Shown piece after piece: positions 28,460 to 37,599 of a stretch of DNA of 64,000 nucleotides. This DNA comes from Strigamia acuminata (taxonomy: Eukaryota; Arthropoda; Chilopoda; Geophilomorpha; Linotaeniidae): the NCBI GenBank assembly GCA_949358305.1, contig OX442314.1:56057369-56121368 (forward strand), read 5' to 3'. Every line of letters starts with the position of its first letter. Position 1 is the stretch's first letter. Made by a program: the position numbers and the translations under genes. The notes under the pieces were generated by a model, which did no database searches, was not told the DNA's origin, and saw only the letters and a program-made list of their open reading frames with translations.

Positions 28460-29690
28460 AATCCCCATTTCTTATTCTAGCACGTATTGCACTTGGTCAA
28501 ATTTATTAAATATTTTTATTCAGAGATCTGTGTACGAGATTAGGTTGAGCGCCTTCGAGAATAGAGCTTGCGCAGAATGTCCATTCCTGCATTCAACCAA
28601 ATTCGAACGAGGAAGATTGGAACGCATGAGTTTATTGGTTAGCAACAATTTATGTTACTTTTTGGTTGTTTTTTGTTAAATTCTTGTTGATTTTTTAGTG
28701 AATTTTGTCGATTTCAGTGTATTTGTACCGATTTTTAGTCAATTCTACCGATTAAAGAAAGGGAATTCGAATATGCACTTGAGAAAAAATCTTGAATTAA
28801 AATTAAACAAGAAATCGAACATTGACCATTTGGTTATTAACAATAAATAATAAATAATAAACATTGGAGATTTAAAATTAAATTTAAAATTAAAATAAAA
28901 ATGCACGAAAAATTTTAAAAGAACTGGATGAGATGGACTCCCCACTGAATTTTACAAAACGTTTGCCCGCAAAATTGCCCCCACACCAGTAAAAATCTGG
29001 AATGCCAATTCAAGCTTAACAAGGTGCACCGAAGATTCCTTTGGGTACAACATACGTATGAGGGAAATCCACCGGTAGTATTATTATTAATGGGAAAAAA
29101 ACGGTTAATTTTGACATGGAAGCCGGGGTCTGACAGCGGTGCCCACTCTCTCGGTGCACACTATCTTTTTTATGTTGAACCCTTTAAAACCATCCAAAGG
29201 GAAAAACAAATTGTTGGCATTAGAATGCAAGGAAAAGAATTTAAAATGGCAGAATTTGTTGATGACATTAATCTAGATACCAGAAATAATTTCTTTGATG
29301 AGAGAAACGCGACCGGAAGTGAGCTCAACTTGGAAAAAAGAAAAGGGACGTTCACGGGAATGAAATGGAACAAGGACGCGTTTACAAGAGGTAATTCGTC
29401 GCTCGATCGGCAAATCTAACGGATCGGCTTCGAAGCTGCAACAACTGCTTAAACTCGCAATTTCTGATTCTATTTCTCACCCAACGTACGTCAACAATGA
29501 AAATTCCCTCTTCTTTAAACGATTTTTAGTCAATTCTACCGATTAAAGAAAGGGAATTCGAATATGCACTTGTATCATTTTTATTCCTAATTTCACCCCG
29601 AGACATTTCAGGCCTTTTTTTATATGAGTCTCTTTGTAGCTATTTTTATTGAAATTTACAGTAGTCACCGTACGTCACCGTACGTCACCG
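28460..29690 (+). repeat. Dispersed repeat, copy B (interrupted by LINE fragment)
   Basis: 28640-29110 and 29520-29690 match 2650-3240 in direct orientation. Between them lies the LINE piece 29116-29420. The right end joins directly to the duplicated GTF2F1 tail. Confidence 0.6.
29116..29420 (+). pseudogene. LINE reverse-transcriptase fragment, second copy
   Basis: Encodes a decayed PLS box, then HYLFYVEPFKTIQREKQIVG, GKEFKMAEFVDDINLD (an RT palm box with FVDD) and SELNLEKRKGTFTGMKW, the typical LINE order of catalytic box then LN-x-x-K thumb motif. Its end recurs inverted at 281-490. Confidence 0.65.
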
Positions 29691-29909
29691 TTGCGACAAC
29701 CGTCCGAACTTGAGTCACTCGAGAGTATGGTCCGGCGTTTGTTGGAGCGCAAACCGATGACGACGACTGAGATTTTGAAGAGTGTTAAGGCTGTGAGAAA
29801 TATGGCCAAGGAGCAATACGTTTCTACGGTGGCTGACGTCATCAAGCGAATTAAGCCAGAACAGAAAATGGTTGGCGGGAAAATGCACTTGTTTTTGAAA
29901 AAGAATTAA
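29680..29909 (+). pseudogene. Duplicated 3' end of GTF2F1 (winged-helix domain)
   Basis: The frame gives LRQPSELESLESMVRRLLER and continues through the TFIIF alpha winged-helix domain to HLFLKKN, with a handful of substitutions against the gene at 10721-12202. The similarity continues through the stop codon into the 3' UTR to about 29980. The upstream ~85% of the gene is missing, and no promoter or ATG of the parent precedes it. Identity outside coding DNA argues for genomic duplication or transposon capture, not an isolated domain. Confidence 0.8.
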
Positions 29910-29989
29910 TTAATGTTAATTAGCCCACTTTCGTCTTGTTTTCATTTGTTTCGGTTTCGTGAAAATCATTTTATTTTAGTCTTTTTAGC

Positions 29990-30187
29990 ATTCCTTGCCA
30001 AAACTGTCTATTTCCTAAAATAGGCCTGTCCCAACGGGACGGCGAGACAAAACATGTACACCTATTCACTCATTTGCACATACTGATTTATTCTGTGAAT
30101 GGCTGCCTAGGCAACCGCAACAACAATTAATTTATATTACATGTGTCAATCATTATTGTAACAATCAAATAGTTTCGGTACACAACA
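29990..30187 (-). repeat. Probable 3' LTR of the truncated Gypsy element
   Basis: On the minus strand, a polypurine tract (GGGGGGAGTAA, about 30188-30200) precedes TGTTGTGTACCGAAAC, the expected start of a 3' LTR. The far end was not fixed because the 5' LTR is missing for comparison. Confidence 0.4.
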
Positions 30188-30393
30188 TTACTCCCCCCAG
30201 TTTGTGACACCAAATTCTCAAAACAGAAATAAACTATTTGATTCACAAACAACCAAACTTTGACATCTAAATTTCCTTAATTAACCAAAATTTTAACATA
30301 TACATTTTTCATTAATTAACTGAACTTTGACATTACTTATCCGCCTAATTTACAAAAGAACAAGTAATCTTTTCTGCAGACTTTCAGACAAGC

Positions 30394-30720
30394 TCATGCT
30401 TGTTTGGGGTTCTTCTTCCGCTTTTTCTTAACTGGCATGGACACTTGGACATTCGGGTCTCGATATCTCTCGGGGGGTCGGCGAGCTCTCTGCGGGTGCT
30501 CCCGAGATGTCGACGGAGCTTCCGCCTGCTCACTTGACGAAACATCGTCGCTCGACCCGCTACTGTCCGACTCAGGTAAATGAAACTCCACAAAACTCCG
30601 GGCACCCGCAACGCCAGCTTGAATGTCTCCAACGTCATCTGCGAGTGCCGCGTCATTCTCAACTGTCGGATCTGGCGTTCTTGCGAGCAGCAAATCGTCG
30701 ATCCTCTCAAGGCACACACT
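30394..30720 (-). pseudogene. C-terminal tail of Gypsy Pol, separated by the foldback insertion
   Basis: The minus-strand frame reads VCLERIDDLLLA through a Ser-rich region to RRPPERYRDPN and a basic KKKRKKNPKQA end. The RRPPxRYxD motif is typical of the extreme C-terminus of Gypsy integrase polyproteins. It continues the ORF ending near 31750, from which the 1-kb hairpin separates it. Confidence 0.6.
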
Positions 30721-31074
30721 CACAAGGGGAGGGCACCAATAAGCTATCACAGATTGTTGTAATATTAAACAAGAAGGATTGTTATATCATGCTGAATGAG
30801 ACCCTAAAATAATTTCATTCCATAAACAGCCAACAATGCAAACAATGAGCTGAAAGTTGGCACTATTTTGTCTGTGTATACATCAAATCTGAGCAATCAG
30901 GCCTAGTGTATGAATACTGTAAACAACAGTTGCTAGGTAAAAAATAGTTCCAAGATCCAAGTTCAATTTTATTATTTGAGATTCAATGATGTCATTTCCT
31001 CTTTTGATATCACATGACATATGACATCAGAACTTTGTTCAACAACATGACTGTCTTCATGAAGACAATAATAG

Positions 31075-31148
31075 TTTGTAGTGGTGGTCCAGTGGTTAAA
31101 GCAATGGACTAGGTATCTTTCCACACAGGTTCAAATCCTGTTGAGTGT
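31075..31148 (+). repeat. tRNA-derived promoter region, left arm
   Basis: A box TGGTCCAGTGG at 31085-31095 and B box GGTTCAAATCC at 31128-31138, with 32 nt between. The T stem is a perfect ACAGG/CCTGT pair. The acceptor and anticodon arms do not fold into a standard tRNA, so this looks like a SINE head, not a functional tRNA gene. Confidence 0.65.
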
Positions 31149-31321
31149 GAAAATTATTACATTTATTTTTGTTAAATTTTAGCAGTTATTTTAATGTTTG
31201 TAATTTTATATTTGTTTTCAGAAAATTTTAATTTGATTAATTTTAATTTTTTAACAAATATAAAATTACAAACATTAAAATAACTGCTAAAATTTAACAA
31301 AAAATGAATGTAAAAATTTTC

Positions 31322-31395
31322 ACACACAACAGGATTTGAACCTGTGTGGAAAGATAGCTAGTCCATTGCCTTAACCACTGGACCACCACTACAAA
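31322..31395 (-). repeat. tRNA-derived promoter region, right arm
   Basis: Mirror copy: A box at 31385-31375 and B box at 31342-31332 on the minus strand, with the same T stem. Differs from the left copy by a few bases around the pseudo-anticodon arm. Confidence 0.65.
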
Positions 31396-31727
31396 CTATT
31401 ATTGTCTTCATGAAGACAGTCATGTTGTTGAACAAAGTTCTGATGTCATATGTCATGTGATATCAAAAGAGGAAATGACATCATTGAATCTCAAATGATA
31501 AAATTGAACTTGGATCTTGGAACTATTTTTTACCTAGCAACTGTTGTTTACAGTATTCATACACTAGGCCTGATTGCTCAGATTTGATGTATACACAGAC
31601 AAAATAGTGCCAACTTTCAGCTCATTGTTTGCATTGTTGGCTGTTTATGGAATGAAATTATTTTAGGGTCTCATTCAGCATGATATAACAATCCTTCTTG
31701 TTTAATATTACAACAATCTGTGATAGC

Positions 31728-34700
31728 TTATTGGTGCCCTCCCCTTGTCAGTCGCCTACGGTCGACCACGATCGCACCGTCTTTCGGATCAACGGCGGGC
31801 TGTTGTCCGTCCTCCTCGACAACCAACACCTCGCCAGGCTGCTGTACGCCAATTTCTGCCACCAACTCCTCAATTGGGTGCTGTTCAATTTCTGCAAATA
31901 AATTGTCATTTATGATATTTACGACTTGCTCTTGCACCGCTTCCTCAGATGATGATGATGATGGTGGGTGAACCACCACCCGGGGCGGGTCAAGAAATAA
32001 CATCCACTGTTCCTCAACTTGTTCGTCCACCACCGGCCTGGCCTGCGAGCTCCCCTCGCCCGGCTGGTCCCGCGGTGACACCACACTCCTTGCAGGACCA
32101 CCGGTGGCTGCCCTCGTCAACACACGTGCACGCAGCTGATTTATATGCCTAACATGCACCACAAGAGTTTCCACATCACGTACTTCGTAAATCACGGCTC
32201 CCTTTCTTTTGAGAACCACCGCAGCTCTCCACAACTTTGTTGTCGCCGGGAACACTTTGTACCATACAATGTCATTTTCTGCAAAATTTCTCCTACTGAT
32301 TTCCGCCAATTCAGGGGCGCTGACCACATGATCGGCACTCGCCCTGGTCAAATGCAAATGTGTGCGCAACGGACGCGCGAGAAATCTGTGGGCGGGGGTC
32401 AGACCATCCCTTCCCCCTACCGAAGTGTGATGCGCAAACAACACGCGCGAAATCCGGACGTCCAGACTACCGCTGGTAATTTTCGCCAATCGGTCTTTAA
32501 ACTCGCGCACCGCGCGTTCCGCCCGGCCGTTGCTCTGCGGATGAAATGGTGGTGACCAGAGCTGCGACACAGCGTTTCTTTCTAAGAAATCACGAAACTC
32601 GCGCGACGTAAAGCACGTGGCGTTGTCCGACACGACCGTGACCGGCAAGCCAAAGTCGGCGAACAAACGCCGCAAAACCGCAATTGTCGCGCCGCTGGTT
32701 GCAGAAGCAACAGCTTGTGCTTCTATCCACCCTGATAGAGCGTCGACGATTATTAAAATCATCTTGCCAAGCAGGGGCCCGGCGTAGTCCAGATGGATTC
32801 GCTCCCAGGGGAGAGCAGCACGCGGCCAACTCACCGGCAGCGCGCGAGGCGGCATGGGGGCCAGCCGTTTGCACGTCTCACATGCAGCACAGTGCGCGGC
32901 GATATCAGCGTTGACCGTCGGCCACCAAAACGCGGCTCGCGCACGGCCCTTCATCGACACGATGCCGACGTGCCCATCGTGCAGCAACTGCAGCGCACGC
33001 TGCACAAGCGTCGCGGGCACGACAAACCTCTCTCCCCAAACGACCACGCCAGCGTCCAACGACAGCTCTAAAAAACGATCTTTATAAGGCTGAAACTCGC
33101 TCTTGTCACCAGCAGCAGTCCACACGCCCGACCTCACCATCCGCATCACCTCGCGCAGAACCGGGTCACTGCCCGTGGCCAACACCAGTTCCTGCCTTGC
33201 GATCAAGCTCTCCAAAGTAAGTTCTGTTAAAAAAGTATAAATATTAGTTTTCACATTTAATGGTGGATCAACTGGCGCGCGGCTTAAAGCATCAGCGTTA
33301 GACACGTCCACGCCTTTTCGATACATCAACTCGTAGTCATAACAAGCTAAAGCTAAAGCCCAGCGCAACATCCTCGGCGCGATTATATTAGATATTGGGC
33401 GATTCCTCCCGAGAATACCCAGCAACGGGCGATGGTCCGTATAAATCGAGAAATGGCGTCCGCAGATGTATTGGTGGAACCTTTTCACTGCAAACAGGAT
33501 GGCCAGCGCCTCCTTGTCAATCTGCGCATAATTCCTTTCAGCAGATGACAAGGAGCGCGACGCGTACACTACTGGCCACTCTCTGTTATCGGTGCCCACT
33601 TGGGCCAGCACCGCCCCCACCCCCACTGGGGACGCGTCGGCCACAACAACGGCAGGTCGACTCAAATCGTAGAATTTTAAGACGGGAGCCGACGCAAGTG
33701 CCTGTTTAATGCGATTAAACGCGCTTTCCTGCGTTTTCGACCACATCCACGGCTGCCCCTTGACAAGCAACGCGTACAATGGCGCTGCCATCGTCGATAA
33801 ACCCTGGACAAACTGGCCGTAGAAGTTGATCAGGCCGAGAAAAGACTTGACCTGGGTCACTTCTGTTGGGGCCTTAATCCCGGTGATGGCCCTTACTCGC
33901 TCGGGTAACGGGGAAACGCCGCCATGCGCCAGTTGAAACCCCAAAAACTCGATAGATGTTACGCAAAAGACGCATTTCGCGCGACACAAACGAAGTTTTT
34001 TCTTAAACAACCTCTCGAAAACTAGCGCGATAATCACCAGGTGTTCTTCCACCGTGATTGTGGCAATCAAAATATCGTCTTGGTAGACGAAAATTTTATT
34101 GATTCCTGCCACAACTCCCTCAGCTGTTCTCTGGAATATCCCGCTACTGCTAATAGTCCCGAAGGGCAAACGATTTACGGCCATTAGGCCTTTAATCGTG
34201 TTCACCGCCGCTATAATCGCGGATTTCTGGGACAATTTCAACTGTTGGTAAGCGTGTCTGTAATCAAGCTTTGAGAATATCGTGGCTCTCCCCACTTGTG
34301 CGAATATATCTGCGATTGAGGGGAGGGGAAACGGATCCGGTTCGATGGCGATGTTGATGGTGGATCGGTAATCGCCGCAAAGGCGAACCCCCCCATCCTT
34401 TTTCCTCACGACCACCAATGGTGTGGCCCACTCGGAAAAAGTGATGGGGGTAAAGATCCCCTCTGCCACCAACCGGTCAATCTCTTTCTCCACGAGGGGC
34501 CTGAGAGGGATTGGGACCGGGCGGGGCCTGAAAAATCGTGGCGTAACATCTGCCCGCATTCTTAAATCAATTGGGGGCCCATCAAATGCCCCCAACCCGA
34601 CCTCAAAAATTTCTGCAAATTTTTCCAACAGGGCTGCCAATTGTGATTCGGCACTTGCATCAATTGATTGATGCACTTCCACGAACTCTTGACCAACCGG

Positions 34701-34970
34701 GGCTGAGTCCAGCACTTGCTCTTCCACTTTCACGCCCAAACGCCCAATGAGGTCCCTACCCAACAAATTGGGCCCCTCGCCCTCAACTACTAAAAAATCC
34801 ACCTCCCCCTCGAATCCCAGATAACTCACAGCCAACGACACCTCGCCAAATACGGCAATCGGCGCGCCTGCGTACGCCTTGAGTGTCACGTCTGACCTGC
34901 GAAGGGCAGGAAAACACCCACCCGTGTTGTTGGAAAATTTACTCCACTGGATCAAGCACCAAAGGTGCAA
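31728..34970 (-). CDS. Gypsy Pol polyprotein, 5'-truncated (RT, RNase H, integrase)
   Basis: The frame enters inside the protease: the DTG active site is missing but LLGRDLIGRLG is present. Then RT: IFTPITFSEWATPLVVVRKK, RLCGDYRSTINI, FSKLDYRHAYQQL, RLPFGTISSSGIFQR and FVYQDDILIAT, where YQDD is the catalytic box. RNase H: VVADASPVGVGAVLAQ, KEALAILFAVKRFHQYI, YTDHRPLLGI. Integrase: an HHCC finger ending CETCKRL, IHLDYAGPL, VVSDNATCF and SNGRAERAVREFKD. The end meets the foldback insertion, and the natural C-terminus lies at 30394-30720. Gag, protease start and the 5' LTR are gone past 34970, so the copy is not autonomous, though the catalytic motifs remain readable. Confidence 0.88.
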   Translation of the reverse strand: MHLWCLIQWSKFSNNTGGCFPALRRSDVTLKAYAGAPIAVFGEVSLAVSYLGFEGEVDFLVVEGEGPNLLGRDLIGRLGVKVEEQVLDSAPVGQEFVEVHQSIDASAESQLAALLEKFAEIFEVGLGAFDGPPIDLRMRADVTPRFFRPRPVPIPLRPLVEKEIDRLVAEGIFTPITFSEWATPLVVVRKKDGGVRLCGDYRSTINIAIEPDPFPLPSIADIFAQVGRATIFSKLDYRHAYQQLKLSQKSAIIAAVNTIKGLMAVNRLPFGTISSSGIFQRTAEGVVAGINKIFVYQDDILIATITVEEHLVIIALVFERLFKKKLRLCRAKCVFCVTSIEFLGFQLAHGGVSPLPERVRAITGIKAPTEVTQVKSFLGLINFYGQFVQGLSTMAAPLYALLVKGQPWMWSKTQESAFNRIKQALASAPVLKFYDLSRPAVVVADASPVGVGAVLAQVGTDNREWPVVYASRSLSSAERNYAQIDKEALAILFAVKRFHQYICGRHFSIYTDHRPLLGILGRNRPISNIIAPRMLRWALALACYDYELMYRKGVDVSNADALSRAPVDPPLNVKTNIYTFLTELTLESLIARQELVLATGSDPVLREVMRMVRSGVWTAAGDKSEFQPYKDRFLELSLDAGVVVWGERFVVPATLVQRALQLLHDGHVGIVSMKGRARAAFWWPTVNADIAAHCAACETCKRLAPMPPRALPVSWPRAALPWERIHLDYAGPLLGKMILIIVDALSGWIEAQAVASATSGATIAVLRRLFADFGLPVTVVSDNATCFTSREFRDFLERNAVSQLWSPPFHPQSNGRAERAVREFKDRLAKITSGSLDVRISRVLFAHHTSVGGRDGLTPAHRFLARPLRTHLHLTRASADHVVSAPELAEISRRNFAENDIVWYKVFPATTKLWRAAVVLKRKGAVIYEVRDVETLVVHVRHINQLRARVLTRAATGGPARSVVSPRDQPGEGSSQARPVVDEQVEEQWMLFLDPPRVVVHPPSSSSSEEAVQEQVVNIINDNLFAEIEQHPIEELVAEIGVQQPGEVLVVEEDGQQPAVDPKDGAIVVDRRRLTRGGHQ

Positions 34971-35036
34971 TCCTTCATTTCTGGCTCAAACTTAGAGGCA
35001 TGAGGAAGTGGTTCGAGGGCGGGAGAATGAGGATGT

Positions 35037-35061
35037 TTAGGTTAGGTTAGGTTTAGGTTAG
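35037..35061 (+). repeat. Interstitial telomere-type repeat (TTAGG)3+
   Basis: Three tandem TTAGG units followed by one more after a single T, at the boundary between the truncated Gypsy element and the Polinton left-end region. Confidence 0.65.
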
Positions 35062-35066
35062 CCAGC

Positions 35067-35430
35067 GCCATCTATTATCAAAATTGGCTACTAAAAGTCC
35101 CAAATTTGGCCCGAGGGCAAAATGGACAAAATGGCGGCCGTTTATATACGGGTTTGACCAGATGGTCGAATTTCGTTACAATCGGTCCAAAAAAATGGTT
35201 GTGTGTATGAACCGGTCACTCGTCATGCCCTCGGGCAATAGCTTCTGTGTTGACACGTGTCGACGCCATCTACTATCAAAATTGGCTACTAAAAGTCCCA
35301 AATTTGGCCCGAGGGCAAAATGGACAAAATGGCGGCCGTTTATATACGGGTTTGACCAGATGGTCGAGTTTCATTAGGATCGGTCCAAAAAAATGGTTGT
35401 GTGTTTTTCACCGGTCACGTGACATGTCTC
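35067..35430 (+). repeat. Two ~155-bp direct repeats at the outer left edge of the Polinton
   Basis: Copies at about 35067-35220 and 35262-35415 share CATCTA then TATCAAAATTGGCTACTAAA, TGGACAAAATGGCGGCCG and TATATACGGGTTTGACCAG. A third, diverged piece lies at 36237-36295. No ORF. They may belong to the Polinton terminus or to older neighbouring sequence. Confidence 0.6.
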
Positions 35431-35799
35431 ACAGGCAATGACTCAGATGGATTTCAGGAGCATAAAAAAATGATGCTTACTCTTCAAATTTTTTTTCACG
35501 AGTGAAAAGATATTTAATTGCGTGATGTCATACGGTTCCAAACCGGTTCAAACTGGTTTTGGAGGGGATTCCCCGTTTTGCGGTATATAAGGAGTGAATT
35601 TTTATTATCTCTTATTTCTTCCTGGATTGTCCTTGATTGGAATTTTCTAGAATTTTTATTATCTCTTATTTCTTCTTCCTGGATTGACCTGGATTGGAAT
35701 TTTCTAGAATTTTTATTATCTCTTATTTCTTCCTGGATTGACCTGGATTGGAATTTTCTAGAATGTTCTGTGATGACTCATCACTTCCGGTTTTGTGGG

Positions 35800-35845
35800 T
35801 ATATAAGGAGTGACAAATCAGAATTTTTTCAGTTGATCAACGACT
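35800..35845 (+). promoter_or_regulatory. Polinton promoter module 1
   Basis: TATATAAG begins at 35800 and the initiator TCAGTT has its A at 35831, spacing 31. Followed by the conserved leader TGATCAACGACTTTGGACC. Confidence 0.6.
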
Positions 35846-35944
35846 TTGGACCCTGTCGGAGTGGGGTACCTATGCCCAAATTTTTGATTTTTTTTTTCAA
35901 AAAAAACTTTGAAAATTTTTTGAAAAAAAAAAACTTAGTAAAAT

Positions 35945-36030
35945 TTACAATAAAACAAGAAAAGACAAGAAAGGACAAGAAAGGACAAGAAAGGACAAGA
36001 AAAGACAAGAAAAGACAAGAAAGGACAAGA
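35945..36030 (+). repeat. (GGACAAGAAA)n short tandem repeat, outer left
   Basis: About eight units of a 10-bp GACAAGAAAG motif lie downstream of promoter module 1. Confidence 0.8.
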
Positions 36031-36379
36031 AAGGATAGAATCATACCGTTAACCGACTGCTTTTTCCTGCTTTGTTTACACCTTTAATTCATCTAAAACT
36101 CACCAGACGGCGCTCACTATGGTTACGCAACAGGCCGGTCACTTGCAAAGCAGGTTTTTTCAGTGAATGGCGCGGCTGATAGCTGGAGGCAGTGAAATCC
36201 AGGTGAGTGAACTCGTGGTTGAATAGACGTGTGTCAGCGCCATCTGCTAACAAAATTGGCAACCAAAAATCCTAAATTTGACTCCTGGACAAAATGAAAA
36301 TTTTTCAAAGTTTTTTTTTTTGAAAATTTTGAAATTTGGGCATAGGTTGCCCACTCCTTCAGGGTCCAAATTCGTTGAT

Positions 36380-36416
36380 CAACTGAAAAAATTCTGATTT
36401 GTCACTCCTTATATAC
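36380..36416 (-). promoter_or_regulatory. Polinton promoter module 2 (outward)
   Basis: Inverted copy: TATATAAG from 36415 downward, initiator A at 36384, spacing 31. Confidence 0.6.
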
Positions 36417-36493
36417 TGCAAAAACGGGGAATCCCCTTCCAAACCGGTTCAAACTAGTTTTTACTTGAATTTTCTAGAATGATCTTTTGTGGG

Positions 36494-36540
36494 TATATAA
36501 GGGGTGACAAATCAGAATTTTTTCAGTTGATCAACGAATT
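36494..36540 (+). promoter_or_regulatory. Polinton promoter module 3
   Basis: TATATAAG at 36494, TCAGTT initiator A at 36525, spacing 31, same leader. Confidence 0.6.
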
Positions 36541-36791
36541 TGGACCCTGAAGGAGTGGGCAACCTATGCCCGAATTTCTGATTTTTTAAAAAAAAAATTT
36601 GGAAAAATTTACAACAAAGCGACCTTAGGACAAGAAAGGACACAGATGGATTTCAGGAGCATAAAAAAATGATGCTTACCCTTCAATTTTTTTTTCACAA
36701 ATGAATAGATATTTAATTGCGTGATGTTATAAGGTACCAAACCGGTTCAAACTGGTTTCTAATTGAATTTTCTTAAAGGTCACATCACGGG

Positions 36792-36840
36792 TATATAAGG
36801 AGTGACAAATCAGAATTTTTTCAGTTGATCAACAACCTTG
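36792..36840 (+). promoter_or_regulatory. Polinton promoter module 4 (inner left repeat)
   Basis: TATATAAG at 36792 and initiator A at 36823, spacing 31. This copy lies in the part shared with the right repeat. Confidence 0.6.
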
Positions 36841-36924
36841 GACCCTGAAGGAGTGGGCAACCTATGCCCGAATTTTCAAAATTTTCAAAAAAAACTTTGA
36901 AAAATTTACAACAAAGCGATCCCA

Positions 36925-37045
36925 GGACAAGATAGGACCAGATAGGACAAGACAGGACAAGAAAAGGCAAGAAAGGACAAGACGGGACAAGAAAAGGCAA
37001 GATAGGACAAGACGGGACAAGAAAAGACAAGATAGGACTAGATTT
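36925..37045 (+). repeat. (GGACAAGA)n tract, inner left repeat
   Basis: Imperfect 10-bp units of GGACAAGATA/GGACAAGAAA. The inverted counterpart is at about 63040-63185. Confidence 0.8.
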
Positions 37046-37428
37046 TCAAGGTAAGCAAGAGTCAGAAGTGGCTGAAGTGACTGAACTAATGATGTCGGCC
37101 TGTTTATGGCACGGCTGACTTAGCTCTGGCATTCAGTTGATGTGTGTTAATTGAGCAGTTGATGATTTGTGGTTGCTGGTTGAATTGTCTGCACCCCCCC
37201 TCGAGTGGTGTTTGTTTGTTTGTTTGTTTGATCAGTCAGGCTAACAAAGTCGGCCTGTTTATGGCACGGCTGGCTTAGCTCTGGCATCATGCTTAGTGTT
37301 TGTGTGCCTGAGGGTCAAATGGCTAAAATGGTGGCCGTTTGTGTGCAAAAAATGGAATATATGAATGTAGCTTTTTTCTTCTTTAAGTTTTGTTCTTTTT
37401 TTTGTTTTTTTTTATTTTCTTTCTTTGT

Positions 37429-37599
37429 CTATCCGAATAAATGGCTTATCTCGGCCAATTCCTGGATTTCTGCTATAGTTACGTTGTCATGTACGTATTT
37501 GACGTGTTCAATATTCTCACTGGAAAATCTTCCAAGTTTTTCCAGCAGGGTTTGGATTTTAATCTGAAATGCCGGTCGCCACAAAAGTAACGAATCAGT
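37429..37599 (-). pseudogene. Polinton small gene, 3' part (split by Gypsy insertion)
   Basis: Minus-strand frame ending TAG at 37429. It is the second half of a small ORF whose first half lies at 50719-50829. The Gypsy element entered between codons near residue 38. Helical, Glu/Ile/Leu-rich; no known domain. Confidence 0.65.

Larger units (their letters stand above)
30722..31748. mobile_element. Foldback (snap-back) element with ~495-bp arms, each bearing a tRNA-derived head
   Basis: 30722-31216 and 31253-31748 are near-perfect inverted copies (only scattered substitutions) around a 36-bp AT-rich loop. Each arm contains pol III A-box and B-box matches (see separate entries). There is no ORF. 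It sits inside a Gypsy pol gene. The structure could be a foldback transposon that captured a tRNA-derived SINE, or two SINE copies joined tail to tail. No target duplication was resolved. Confidence 0.8.
35460..37302 (+). repeat. Polinton left inverted-repeat region
   Basis: 36590-37302 mirrors 62767-63530 nearly throughout; its inner boundary is at CATGCTTAGTGTTTG. The outer part (35460-36590) is built of rearranged copies of the same modules: three TATA/Inr units, one inverted, and two (GGACAAGAAA)n tracts. No ORF of substance. The promoters point both ways. Confidence 0.8.

Noticed and set aside
31075-31395. Functional tRNA genes
   Set aside because: The A and B boxes and T stem are good, but the acceptor and anticodon arms do not pair properly; a tRNA-derived SINE head fits better.
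35829-36044. ORFs of repeating SFLVLSC type in the Polinton inverted repeats
   Set aside because: They are translations of the GGACAAGA satellite and have no independent support.
35460-37045. CRISPR-like array from the short regular repeats
   Set aside because: The repeats are contiguous 10-bp slippage units without spacers, in a eukaryotic transposon end.
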